Shown here: in pieces, positions 24,501 to 32,402 of the stretch
Layout of the letters: every line of letters starts with the position of its first letter
How positions within the stretch are numbered: position 1 is the first letter of the stretch
Assembly (NCBI GenBank): GCA_973895155.1
Contig: OZ316899.1
Coordinates: 9,362,001 to 9,426,000, forward strand
DNA length: 64,000 nt
Reading direction: 5' to 3'
Source of the DNA: Marsupella aquatica
Lineage: Eukaryota; Marchantiophyta
Program-made: the position numbers and the translations under genes
The notes under the pieces: model-generated
Databases searched by the model: none
What the model saw: only the letters and a program-made list of their open reading frames with translations
What the model was told of the DNA's origin: nothing

Positions 24501-26178
24501 CATGCCTGGTTGCTGCATCGGCAAGTCTTCCTTCCTGGGCCTAAACACCTGCTCGATCGTAGGACTAACAGGTGGTTGAGGCTTCTCAGCCAACGGCCTC
24601 GGCGTTGGAGCTTCCTCGGGTGCCCTTACCTGCAGGGGAAGTACCGGGGCAAAAGTCTGACCTCTGGCATACCGGCACAACAGCGGCATGTGATAGCCAA
24701 GCCGCGACACGCTCCCCATGCCGATTACCTGCTGCTCCTCCTTTAAGATCTTCTTCAATTGGTTGAGGAGGTACCCGTTGTAGTCCCGGCTTGGGTCTGG
24801 CCTTTCTGCCAGATAGACCTGTGCCTTGCCGATCTCTGCCCTCAGCAAGTTACAATGCATGGTCACCCGCAAGAAGTCGATCATCTCTCCTATGTGCGGG
24901 TTGGTGCAGGTGTTCCGGAAGAAGCCATTCTTCGTTGATGGCCCGGGGAACGACCGGAACTCCTTGTCAGGCAAGGTCTTCCTGGTATCAACTTTGGTCT
25001 TATTGCCCATCGGCAAGCCAAACACTTCGGCAATCACCTTGGGAGTAAGATAGAAATCCTTCCCATATATCCTCGTGCAATTGGTCTCGGGTTCCCATGA
25101 CCCCACGAATTCTAATAGGTCTGACTCCGGTACCTCCGGCTTCAGCCATGGTAATCTTACAAAGGCCTCCAAGCCGGATCCGGCCATGAAGCCTTGGTAC
25201 TTCTTGGTCTGCATGGCCGTAAAGCATGCATCCTCCTCCCGTGCAAAATGTAGTTGCACCTCCACCGGTAGGGTTGCCGCCCAGCCCTTCCAGGTGTCAT
25301 CCCTGGTTGGAATGGCCTTGATGGGATCGACCTCCTCCTCTTTGGCTTCTCCCTGCCTCCTGCTCTGCTGCTCGGCTGGCTTCTTTGGTGCCGTCGACCT
25401 CGTTCTTTTTGCCGGGGTGGCTTCATCGTTGACGGCTCCCTTCCTCTTCATCTCTGCTGCCGTGGAGGTTTCTCCTAGCACCGTTGCCTGGGTCCACCTT
25501 TCCGTGCTACCCTTTAATTCCCAGTGTATGTCGTTGCAGTTCTTGATGGCCTCTCGGATGCCGACGACGCTGTCCTTGCAAAACAGAAGATCGTCGAGTT
25601 GATTGGAAGTAGGTGTCCACAGGAACTCGTCCTTGATGAGTTCGCCTCCTAAGAAAGCCGTCTTCTGCAGCTCCCACAATCGAGCGAGCTCCTGCCGTTC
25701 TCGAGCTGCCCTTTCTGACTCCTCGTCCTCGTAAGTCTTGATGTACTCAGTTGCCCGTTCGAACAGGCATCCCCAGAAATGTGCCGCTTGATTGACGTTG
25801 CTCATACCCTCCTTAGGTTGATCGTCGGTATCTACTCTCTCCCCGAGTGCTTGCCTAAGCAGCTGACAGTAGTTGGCCTCCCGTAGTCGTCTGCCTAGTT
25901 CGTGCTCGCAAATGAGCCACCATCTCCTGCAAGCGCTCCTTACCCCTCTCCTCTGCCGGTCCTTCTTCCCGTTGATCCTTCCTAGCCGCCGACGCTTAAC
26001 GCGCCATAACCCTAATCGGGTTTTCACCCTCAGCCTTACCTCCGGCCTCTGCCCGGGTTCCATGGTTGCCCCTAATTGTTTATATTTTCCTTGTTTTGTC
26101 ACTATACTAAGGTGTTCCTAGGGTGCCTTCCTGCTTTACCCACTTAACCGGCCGAGTGATTCCTGTCTAGGCATCACA
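21522..26178 (-). repeat. 3' LTR (4,657 bp)
   Basis: It pairs base for base with 32403-37059. On the minus strand it begins TGTGATGCCTAG at 26178, which supplies the last codons and stop of pol. It carries the LTR ORF from 26063, and ends at 21522. Because transcription from the 5' LTR would read through pol into this copy, the ORF here would lie at the 3' end of the genomic RNA, in U3. Confidence 0.97.
22443..26063 (-). CDS. LTR-encoded ORF (3' LTR copy), ~1,206 aa, nuclear/coiled-coil protein with plant-mobile-domain-like region
   Basis: The ATG at 26063 is about 100 bases downstream of the pol stop; the frame is also open to a GTG at 26102. Residues 1-60 are Arg-rich. An NLS-like KRTRSTAPKKP lies near 220. 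Residues about 270-470 hold a domain with YLTPKVIAEVFGLPMGN, KNGFFRNTC and YNGYLLNQLKKIL, which resembles plant mobile domain / retroelement-associated domains. Then come a Pro/Ser/Glu-rich linker, a heptad-rich coiled coil of about 300 residues (about 770-1080), a second basic KKKRKPSG motif and an Ala/Glu (AEAEG) repeat tail. It has no protease, polymerase or envelope-type signal peptide or membrane segment. A role in nuclear targeting, RNP assembly or chromatin interaction is inference. Its equivalent position in Athila elements (between pol and the 3' LTR) carries an env-like ORF, but I see no env features. Confidence 0.8.
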   Translation of the reverse strand: MEPGQRPEVRLRVKTRLGLWRVKRRRLGRINGKKDRQRRGVRSACRRWWLICEHELGRRLREANYCQLLRQALGERVDTDDQPKEGMSNVNQAAHFWGCLFERATEYIKTYEDEESERAARERQELARLWELQKTAFLGGELIKDEFLWTPTSNQLDDLLFCKDSVVGIREAIKNCNDIHWELKGSTERWTQATVLGETSTAAEMKRKGAVNDEATPAKRTRSTAPKKPAEQQSRRQGEAKEEEVDPIKAIPTRDDTWKGWAATLPVEVQLHFAREEDACFTAMQTKKYQGFMAGSGLEAFVRLPWLKPEVPESDLLEFVGSWEPETNCTRIYGKDFYLTPKVIAEVFGLPMGNKTKVDTRKTLPDKEFRSFPGPSTKNGFFRNTCTNPHIGEMIDFLRVTMHCNLLRAEIGKAQVYLAERPDPSRDYNGYLLNQLKKILKEEQQVIGMGSVSRLGYHMPLLCRYARGQTFAPVLPLQVRAPEEAPTPRPLAEKPQPPVSPTIEQVFRPRKEDLPMQQPGMQSLLKLLEKEKKSASATTTATATMQDTTTEVGLHRLTRENPFAGDERIRPGSKPGVRMYVGTSSSESEAELPEAPTEEEEKEKPEIQEVEEAVEDCSHDNSGYGSDHHVPGVRTCGRFVPTLPRVVRGDPNQQSSPESPPPDVAPPSFDGIKQTVQEFQERIKQEEEAALAKEKDLPGGDWPEDIRRLAEKGSKPLATIEEIRRTAWEQRPRWAMPITSTYSTYAKNRAMEYGEMCGELALGIFGEELEVGPFFHREQLEKHQLEEAVALERSKKDEVIRRLRRMEAEIEDLRAAKKAQDELRIKRHELNIMQGQLDAAQADNQNIKDKLTQTQEELADTIKEREKWKQELKNTEEAHITANSRAMAETQRKEWALKGELEKIRGALEQKEVELGKSYQGIMALQQELASLTASFKADLREKDEMLEQTYAKMNQMESVIIAELDKELRTTQEERATLKKELEEAHREQEEAKNELEGARKDLDETQEELEEITRKMENLQRRADNQTERLKKQAAVFKCLAAAGPSPIGTNQLPGVVIAEGQAAPPAPVPELSGKGKGPAAEPPTKKKRKPSGSRSNTTSQAVVIKEVDPAPTPDRVTAKDPTTLGEGEAEAEGVAEAEAVRVAEAEAVGIAEAGVEAEAEGGPSQAEGELTRSRAGNLSVGGPTAVAAEEVLGASIEDPPPVS

Positions 26179-29100
26179 TAGCTCCCCACTTAATTGTGAA
26201 GCGTCCTCGCGAACAACTTCATCTTCGTCCATATAGTATTTCTTGAGGCGGTCATAATGGATGCGAACTGGATATACCTCTCCCGTAATGTTGGCCAATT
26301 GCACGGAGCCATTGGGGAACATCATGGTTACTCTAAAGGGTCCTAACCAGCGAGTGTAAAGCTTTCCTGGAAACCTACTATACCTACTGTCATAAAGTAG
26401 CACAAGATCACCGGTATGAATACTAACTACTTTTAACCTTTTATCATACTGCTGCTTCATGATATTCTGTCTATATTCTACTCTCTCGGCTGAAATCATT
26501 CTCGCTTCCTCTAAAGCTTCTAACCTATATTCTCGCTCCTTTAGGCTCTCCTCCGCTGAGGCTCTTTCCTCAATTGTAACTTGAAATGTCGGTATCTCAA
26601 GTTGCATGGGTACCAGGGCTTCTTGTCCAAAGGTTAAGAAGAAGGGTGTATGACCGGTAGTGGATTTATAGGCAAGATTGTAAGCAAAAACAACAGCAAA
26701 CAATTTATCATCCCAATCGAGTTTGTTCTGAGCTACTGTTTTGTTCAATATCTTTCCTATGATTCCGTTTGCTCGTTCTGTCAACCCGTTTGCCTTTGGA
26801 TGGTAGGGAGTAGTAGGCCTATGTTTAACTAAATACTGCTCATTTAAACGACTAATTATATCATTCAAAAAATGGGTTCCTCTATCACTAACTAATTCTA
26901 GGGGTGCTCCATACCTGGTGAAGATCTGCTCATACATGAATCTAGCCGTAGTAATTGCATCATCCTTCGTTGTTGGTCTGGCCTCTACCCATTTAGTTGC
27001 ATAATCCGTAGCCAGGATTATGTACTTGTTCCGTCGAGGGTGGGTCAGTGGTTTCAGAGGTCCAATGTAATCAATACCCCACTTCTCGAATGGTGCCAGA
27101 GGTAGAATAGGGTGCAGTGGATGCCTGGTGGACGCCCTTGGTCCTCCCGCTCGTTGACAAGGATCGCATTGTTTGATAAACTGATAGACATCTTTGTGCA
27201 AGGTGGGCCACCAGTAACCGGCATTTAATATCTTCTTAGACGTGGTTACTGGGGCAAAATGTCCTCCGGCCTCCTCTCCATGCATGGCCCGTAGGACTCG
27301 TTTTACCTCTCTCTTCTCCAAACACCTTTGAATCGTGCCGTTGATTCCATGCTTGTGCAGTATGCCTTTAATGCACTGATACTGTCTGACCTTCCGCACA
27401 AAGACTGCGGCTTGCTCTCGGCTTAATCCTGGCTGTAATCTGGAAGTGCTGAGAAATTGTAAAATCTCAGGGTACCATGTACCAGCTATTTCCACAACGA
27501 ATAGCTCCTCGTCGGGGAATCGATCATCGATGCAATCCGTGGCAGGTTTACCTGTGATCCTTGAAAAGAAGTCGGCATTGGCATGTAACTTTCCTGGCTT
27601 GATCCTCAGCTCATAGTCAAACTCCTGTAATAGCAAAATCCATCTTGCTACTCTGCCTGTAAGGTCCGGCTTATTGACTAGGTACTTCAAACTTTCATGA
27701 TCAGTATGAAAGATTACCTTGTACCCTAGTAAATAATGCCTAAACTTTTTACAAGAATAAATGACTCCTAATGCTTCTCTTTCCGTGGTAGAGTAGTTCC
27801 GTTCGGCATCGGCAAGCTGACGGCTTGCGAAGTATATGGGATGGTCCCTTCTTTTCTCATCCAACTGACTTAGTACTGAGCCAATACAGAAGCCCGAGAC
27901 ATCTACAAAAACATGAAAATCTTTGTTCCAGTCCGGTGCTATCATGACTGGGGCCTCTACTAACATCTGCTTCAATTCTACCACCGCTGTGACTCGTTCG
28001 GGTGTGGGTTCGAAGTCTGCTCCTGCCTTGAGCATATTGGTTAATGGTAAAGCTAGCTTGGCAAAATCCTTGATGAACCGGCGATAGTAACCAATGCATC
28101 CCAAGAAGGATCTTACATCCTTTATGTTCTTAGGTTGCATGATATCTAGCCATACTGCTAGCTTACCTTTGTCAATCTCAATGCCCTTCCTTGATACCTT
28201 GTGACCTAGTAGCACCCCCTCGGTTACTGCAAAAAAACATTTATCTGGGTGTAACTTGAGACCCACCTCCCTACATCTCATGAAGGTTTTCCTGAGGTAT
28301 TTAGCATGTTTCGATGCCTTCCCGAATACTGCAAAGTCATCAATGAAGATTTCCATGAACTTTCTCAAGTAATCATGAAAAATGTTCACCATTAATCGTT
28401 GGAACATAGCTGGTGCGTTGCAGAGTCCAAACGGCATACGATTGAAGACATAGATCCCCCATTCCGTGATGAAGGCCGTCTTGATTTGGTCTTCCTGCCG
28501 AATCCTGATTTGGTTATAACCAGAGTATCCATCCATGAATGAATATAGTTCATGACTGGCTACCATGTCTAGTACCATATCAGTAAACGGTAAAGGAAAA
28601 TGGTCTTTTAATGTTGCTTCATTCAGCTTCCTGTAATCCTGACAAACCCGGATCTTGGGTTTACCATCGGGTCCAGCTTTCTTGGGAACTATCACAATTG
28701 GAGACACCCAGTCTGAATGCAGGACTGGAGTGATGAATCCAGCTTCCACTAGTTTGTCGATTTCTGTTTTGACCAGCAGGGAATACCTCGGGTTCATCCT
28801 TCGAATTGGTTGTCGAAATGATTTGGCTCCTAACATGAGATCAATTCGATGTTCCCCTAGTGTTGGATCTACGCCCTTTAGATCTTGGTGACTCCATGCA
28901 AACACATCCTGAAATTCAATCAATAAGTCACTGATCTCTTTCTCGAGCTCAGGTGCTAGGTTTCTCCCTAAGTTCAGTTCTCTTCCCTCTCCTAAGTCGA
29001 GCTTCCGATATTGCCGTGCTTGGATCATATTAATCTGCTTCTTCAAATTCGGGTCCAGTTCGGCTTCCAGTCTCTCTAATCTCATACCTCCATAAACTGG

Positions 29101-29433
29101 GATCTCGGCTGGACTAGCCGAGTCGGTCCCTTCCTTGGTGTCCATAGATGGTCTCCTTACCGGTCTATTCGGTTTTGAATTAGTGGTCGGCTCCCCTTCC
29201 TGCCTTGGCTCTGGATCGTGTCTGTCCATCTCATCCACCTCTTGCTCCTGAGAGTTAGGCCGCTGTGCTCTCTCGGCTTCTAATAGGGCCTCAATTTGTT
29301 CTGCCCTCGTAATCGGCTTGTATGCCGATCCCTTGGTATTTAATTCCTTGCCGATGATCGATGGCGTTGTGGACCCCGTCGGCTCTGCCACAACGCCTGC
29401 AGAAAATCCACTGTCCCTGCTACTGCTCCCCAC
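26167..29433 (-). CDS. pol: pol: reverse transcriptase-RNase H-integrase polyprotein
   Basis: The open frame has 1,088 codons. RT occupies about residues 205-455, with VCQDYRKLN, MPFGLCNAP and the catalytic FIDD at 363-366. RNase H (about 507-625) has DVSG where D-A-S is usual, plus HTDHESLKYL. The integrase zinc finger has H718, H725, C756 and C759. The core has D788 (GIDYIGP), D850 (VSDRGTHF) and E887 (TERANG), and a GPF motif follows near 1031; there is no chromodomain. No stop or frameshift is present. The frame begins at a GTG and overlaps the protease frame by 94 bases in the -1 frame, so it is probably made by frameshifting from gag-pro. The final codons (C-D-A-stop) are supplied by the first bases of the 3' LTR. 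Confidence 0.97.
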   Translation of the reverse strand: MGSSSRDSGFSAGVVAEPTGSTTPSIIGKELNTKGSAYKPITRAEQIEALLEAERAQRPNSQEQEVDEMDRHDPEPRQEGEPTTNSKPNRPVRRPSMDTKEGTDSASPAEIPVYGGMRLERLEAELDPNLKKQINMIQARQYRKLDLGEGRELNLGRNLAPELEKEISDLLIEFQDVFAWSHQDLKGVDPTLGEHRIDLMLGAKSFRQPIRRMNPRYSLLVKTEIDKLVEAGFITPVLHSDWVSPIVIVPKKAGPDGKPKIRVCQDYRKLNEATLKDHFPLPFTDMVLDMVASHELYSFMDGYSGYNQIRIRQEDQIKTAFITEWGIYVFNRMPFGLCNAPAMFQRLMVNIFHDYLRKFMEIFIDDFAVFGKASKHAKYLRKTFMRCREVGLKLHPDKCFFAVTEGVLLGHKVSRKGIEIDKGKLAVWLDIMQPKNIKDVRSFLGCIGYYRRFIKDFAKLALPLTNMLKAGADFEPTPERVTAVVELKQMLVEAPVMIAPDWNKDFHVFVDVSGFCIGSVLSQLDEKRRDHPIYFASRQLADAERNYSTTEREALGVIYSCKKFRHYLLGYKVIFHTDHESLKYLVNKPDLTGRVARWILLLQEFDYELRIKPGKLHANADFFSRITGKPATDCIDDRFPDEELFVVEIAGTWYPEILQFLSTSRLQPGLSREQAAVFVRKVRQYQCIKGILHKHGINGTIQRCLEKREVKRVLRAMHGEEAGGHFAPVTTSKKILNAGYWWPTLHKDVYQFIKQCDPCQRAGGPRASTRHPLHPILPLAPFEKWGIDYIGPLKPLTHPRRNKYIILATDYATKWVEARPTTKDDAITTARFMYEQIFTRYGAPLELVSDRGTHFLNDIISRLNEQYLVKHRPTTPYHPKANGLTERANGIIGKILNKTVAQNKLDWDDKLFAVVFAYNLAYKSTTGHTPFFLTFGQEALVPMQLEIPTFQVTIEERASAEESLKEREYRLEALEEARMISAERVEYRQNIMKQQYDKRLKVVSIHTGDLVLLYDSRYSRFPGKLYTRWLGPFRVTMMFPNGSVQLANITGEVYPVRIHYDRLKKYYMDEDEVVREDASQLSGELCDA
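26181..26192 (-). other. polypurine tract next to 3' LTR
   Basis: On the minus strand AAGTGGGGAGC lies directly upstream of the LTR TG, separated by TA. It is purine-only but for one T, and correctly placed to prime plus-strand DNA synthesis. Confidence 0.8.
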
Positions 29434-30878
29434 TTAGCCGTTTCATCCAATTGGTCTACATCCTTAACTTCCTCCGGAATTGCAGCTAAAAAGGTGGATT
29501 CTATTGTAAAGCAGTCCTCGACCTCTTCGTCTTCTTCTTCCAAGTCACCTTCCATTGGTTCTTGCCATAATCCGCTGGGGGGTACCTCTGGTCCAAAGAC
29601 ACCTTCTTCGGTTAGGTTAGTGAAGCATTCTAACCAACGTACTTCATCGGCTGACTCCAGTCCACTATCGTACCCATCTACTTCCCTTATGCTTTTCCTA
29701 CGGTCATCCTTAGTGTCCCAGGATACCGTGATAGAGGGGGTCCCGAAAGTGAACTGCTTTTTACCCCAATCTTCTATTACCTCGGCTAGGTACAGCCATG
29801 GCCTACCAATCAATAGCCGGAATGACGTAGGATTTACCGGCTTCATTACTACATAGTTAATGCTAAAGAAGATACCTCCTATCTCTGTCTTGATGCCGGT
29901 TAACACTCCCGTCGGAATGACCTGATATCCATTGGCCATGTTCAACACTCTTCCAGTCATCTCCGGTGTTAGACCCCACCCTTTTGCTGTTGAATCAATC
30001 ATAATACATACCCCTGATCCTCCATCGATGGGTACCCGTAGTAATAATTCTCCTTGAATCATTAATGGTAATGCTGGGGCTCCTTGATCTTCTTCTATCA
30101 TTAGTACGTCGGATCTGGTTGCTACCTTGGGTAATCTCGGCTTGCCGAGAATAGCCTTCCTTAATTGCTTCCGGAAGTACGGGCTATTTTTCAATAGTTG
30201 ACCTACTGTTGCCGAGACTCTAGATTCTAGTACATCTTTAGCCAGGTCATAGGGAACAATCGGCTTCTCCTCTGGTGGTGTTTCCGTCTTGGATTCGGCC
30301 AGTTTTGCCACGCTAGTCTCCACAGCTGTTGGGTCTTCCGAAGCAAACAATGCTTTTGCTCGTTTTACATCCTTGGCAATGGCTTCGGTATTCTCCAGGG
30401 TTTCTAATTCTCTTAGTTGTTCCTTAACACTAGCCGTAACAGAGGGGTAGAACAACTTAGGATGATCTCGATTGAAGTCGCTATCTTGTGAAGGATTGGT
30501 TTCAATGGTGGGCTCATGGCTTACCTGTATTGCCGGAGCCCTCCCTTCTTCTTCTGTTGATGTTGACGAAGAGTCGATCCTTTCCTTCGTAACCTTCCCT
30601 TTATTTTTGGCCAGCCCATCCCACCTTTCCTTCCTTCTGGTAGATCGAGTAGAGACCCGGTAGCAATCATGATCTAAATCCTCCTCTGAGAAGGTTGATA
30701 GGGCTTCGGCCTCATCATCAGATGGTACGAACTCTGCCTCGGCATCCTCTTGCCATCCTAGTTCGATGTGGTTGATTTGAACTCCTCCGGGGGTAGTACC
30801 TGGCGGTAAGATCTTGATCGGCAAAAGCTTATGATTTGCGGCCAGGCCTGCCAACCAAGTAGGACATTGCCCTAGCAT
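29340..30878 (-). CDS. pro: protease region (retropepsin), in frame with gag after a UAG
   Basis: The frame is 512 codons from the first ATG after the UAG at 30888, and belongs to the gag frame. It begins with the second half of a zinc knuckle (GHMLGQC), then a long acidic/Ser-rich linker. A retropepsin follows with the active site VPIDGGSGVCIM (catalytic Asp about residue 285), the D-G-G-S/A-G form usual in Athila/Tat-type elements, and later RLLIGRPWL. A tail of about 120 acidic residues ends at a TAA at 29340, after overlapping pol by 94 bases. It would process Gag-Pol. It depends on UAG readthrough, or on reversion of that codon, to be joined to Gag. Confidence 0.9.
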   Translation of the reverse strand: MLGQCPTWLAGLAANHKLLPIKILPPGTTPGGVQINHIELGWQEDAEAEFVPSDDEAEALSTFSEEDLDHDCYRVSTRSTRRKERWDGLAKNKGKVTKERIDSSSTSTEEEGRAPAIQVSHEPTIETNPSQDSDFNRDHPKLFYPSVTASVKEQLRELETLENTEAIAKDVKRAKALFASEDPTAVETSVAKLAESKTETPPEEKPIVPYDLAKDVLESRVSATVGQLLKNSPYFRKQLRKAILGKPRLPKVATRSDVLMIEEDQGAPALPLMIQGELLLRVPIDGGSGVCIMIDSTAKGWGLTPEMTGRVLNMANGYQVIPTGVLTGIKTEIGGIFFSINYVVMKPVNPTSFRLLIGRPWLYLAEVIEDWGKKQFTFGTPSITVSWDTKDDRRKSIREVDGYDSGLESADEVRWLECFTNLTEEGVFGPEVPPSGLWQEPMEGDLEEEDEEVEDCFTIESTFLAAIPEEVKDVDQLDETAKWGAVAGTVDFLQALWQSRRGPQRHRSSARN

Positions 30879-30887
30879 ATGACCTTC

Positions 30888-30890
30888 CTA
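30888..30890 (-). other. in-frame UAG inside a zinc knuckle at the gag-pro junction
   Basis: Reading through this TAG in the same frame gives C-M-G-C-R-[UAG]-E-G-H-M-L-G-Q-C, a perfect C-x2-C-x4-H-x4-C knuckle in which the UAG is one of the x4 residues. The codon is therefore either a suppressible stop controlling the Gag:Gag-Pol ratio, or a fresh CAG-to-TAG mutation of Gln. Confidence 0.9.
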
Positions 30891-32333
30891 TCGGCATCCC
30901 ATACATAGCTGAGCTGGTTGTCCATCACCCTGTTTGCGTGCATTCGGGCATTCTCTAGCAAAATGGCCAGGTTGACCACAATTATAGCACGCCGCAAATC
31001 TTTGCACATTCGGCCTAGGAGGTACTGACGGGTTCTGAATAATCCGAGGATACATCTCTCCTGGATTGTTCCTTAACCCTGACCATAGAGATGCAGGTCT
31101 GTTGGATAGGTCTCGTGCTCCAGTCTCACTGATGCCGAAAACACTATCAGCGGCATCTCCCAAAAAGTACTCTACTTCTCCCTGACATGGTCTGATCTCG
31201 GCCACATGCCGAACATGATTAGTATTAAGCTTAGGACAAGCATCTTTATGGTGTCCGGTTTTATAACATAAGGCACACCATACAGAGCTATCCTCCTGTA
31301 CTACCTTCTTCTTTGGTTTTACCTCTGCAATGATAGCCTTAAGTTGCTCGGTAAGGGCTACGATGTTATCTGGTGGCTTAGCCTCCATCTTGACTTTCGT
31401 CTTCCCTCTCCTTCTGCCCTTCCTTTTCCTAGTTTTTTCTTCTTCAGAACTAGAAGATGACTCACTCTTGCTACTCCCACTATTCGAGCTTGACTTATCA
31501 CTTCTAGACTTCTTGGAATGTTTCTTCTTCTTATCTTTTTTCTTATGGGGTGATCCCTCCTCTGATGAGGAACTCTCAGACTTAAGCTGTTTCTTCCGGC
31601 TTGTGATATCTGCATTAATGTATAATTGAATATCCTTAATTGCTTCGGCTAAGGTCTCCGGGTTCTCCTTCCTAATTGCAAAACTCATCTTCTGTGGCAA
31701 AGCATTCACCAACCATTGAAGTTGCATACCTTCAGATGCATTGGTCTTTGTACGTCTTACCAGTTTCTGAAAGCGTTGCAAGAACTTCCTGAAGGATTTG
31801 TTCTCCTTGAACCGAAGTTGTCCCAACTTCAGCACTGCTAGTTCTGAAGTTCCAATGGGTCGAAACTCCTTAACAAAGAGTGTTTTGAAGATATCCCAGA
31901 TGGCTTGATCTTCCACATCTAATGCTCTGTACCAAGGCCTAGCCTCACCCTTGAACAGGCCGGGAAGAATCTGCATCTTGATGGCCGATTCTCCATTTGC
32001 TGCAGCGGTTCCCTCGAAATCATCCAACCATTCGTCCGGATCCTCATCTCCTCTCCCATGAAATGCCTTGTAATGTATGCGCGACCGCTGGCTCAATCTG
32101 GTCCCTGGCCTCTCGTCTGGCCGTGCCTCTGGTTCCCCCATGTCGGTTGGAGACTCACTTCTCCTTACCGACTCTTCTTCTGGTATGTCTTCTTCGACGC
32201 CACTTCCAGTTTCGGAGCTACCAGCTCTTTCTGCCCCTCTCAGTCGCTGTGTATCATGCCACCCGGCGAGCTGCTGCAGTCGAGCTCTCTCCCGTTGAAT
32301 CACTCTTTCTTCCCTCGGTGTAAGGTCAGTCAT
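30888..32333 (-). CDS. gag: gag: capsid-nucleocapsid protein
   Basis: 481 codons from ATG 32333, the first ATG about 50 bases after the PBS. An Arg/Glu-rich N-terminus is followed by a retrotransposon capsid domain (about residues 85-240) with DEDPDEWLDDFE, PWYRAL, FRPIG, KSFRKFLQRFQ and LVNALP. Then comes a Ser/Lys-rich stretch (SSSSEEGSPHKKKDKKKK), followed by CCHC knuckles at 353-366 (CALCYKTGHHKDAC) and 449-462 (CYNCGQPGHFAREC), and the start of a third at 477, cut by the UAG. It forms the virus-like particle and binds element RNA in the cytoplasm. The frame is intact, consistent with a young element. Confidence 0.97.
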   Translation of the reverse strand: MTDLTPREERVIQRERARLQQLAGWHDTQRLRGAERAGSSETGSGVEEDIPEEESVRRSESPTDMGEPEARPDERPGTRLSQRSRIHYKAFHGRGDEDPDEWLDDFEGTAAANGESAIKMQILPGLFKGEARPWYRALDVEDQAIWDIFKTLFVKEFRPIGTSELAVLKLGQLRFKENKSFRKFLQRFQKLVRRTKTNASEGMQLQWLVNALPQKMSFAIRKENPETLAEAIKDIQLYINADITSRKKQLKSESSSSEEGSPHKKKDKKKKHSKKSRSDKSSSNSGSSKSESSSSSEEEKTRKRKGRRRGKTKVKMEAKPPDNIVALTEQLKAIIAEVKPKKKVVQEDSSVWCALCYKTGHHKDACPKLNTNHVRHVAEIRPCQGEVEYFLGDAADSVFGISETGARDLSNRPASLWSGLRNNPGEMYPRIIQNPSVPPRPNVQRFAACYNCGQPGHFARECPNARKQGDGQPAQLCMGCR

Positions 32334-32380
32334 TACCTACGCTTCCGTTCTAACTTCATATCTCACGGCTTAAGAAATGC

Positions 32381-32398
32381 CCCCTCCATCTAGCGCCA
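32381..32398 (-). other. primer-binding site of the complete retrotransposon
   Basis: The minus-strand sequence TGGCGCTAGATGGAGGGG starts four bases inside the 5' LTR edge. The TGG start matches a tRNA CCA end, and the TGGCGC core is shared with Athila-type sites. I cannot assign the tRNA from memory with confidence. Confidence 0.75.
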
Positions 32399-32402
32399 AA
32401 AA

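Noticed and set aside
22705-25602. Long plus-strand open frames opposite the LTR ORF (e.g. 22705-23214, 25075-25602, repeated at 33586-34095 and 35956-36483)
   Set aside because: They are antisense shadows of the GC-rich, coiled-coil-coding minus-strand ORF: Ser/Leu-rich, with no motif, and conserved only because the sense strand is.
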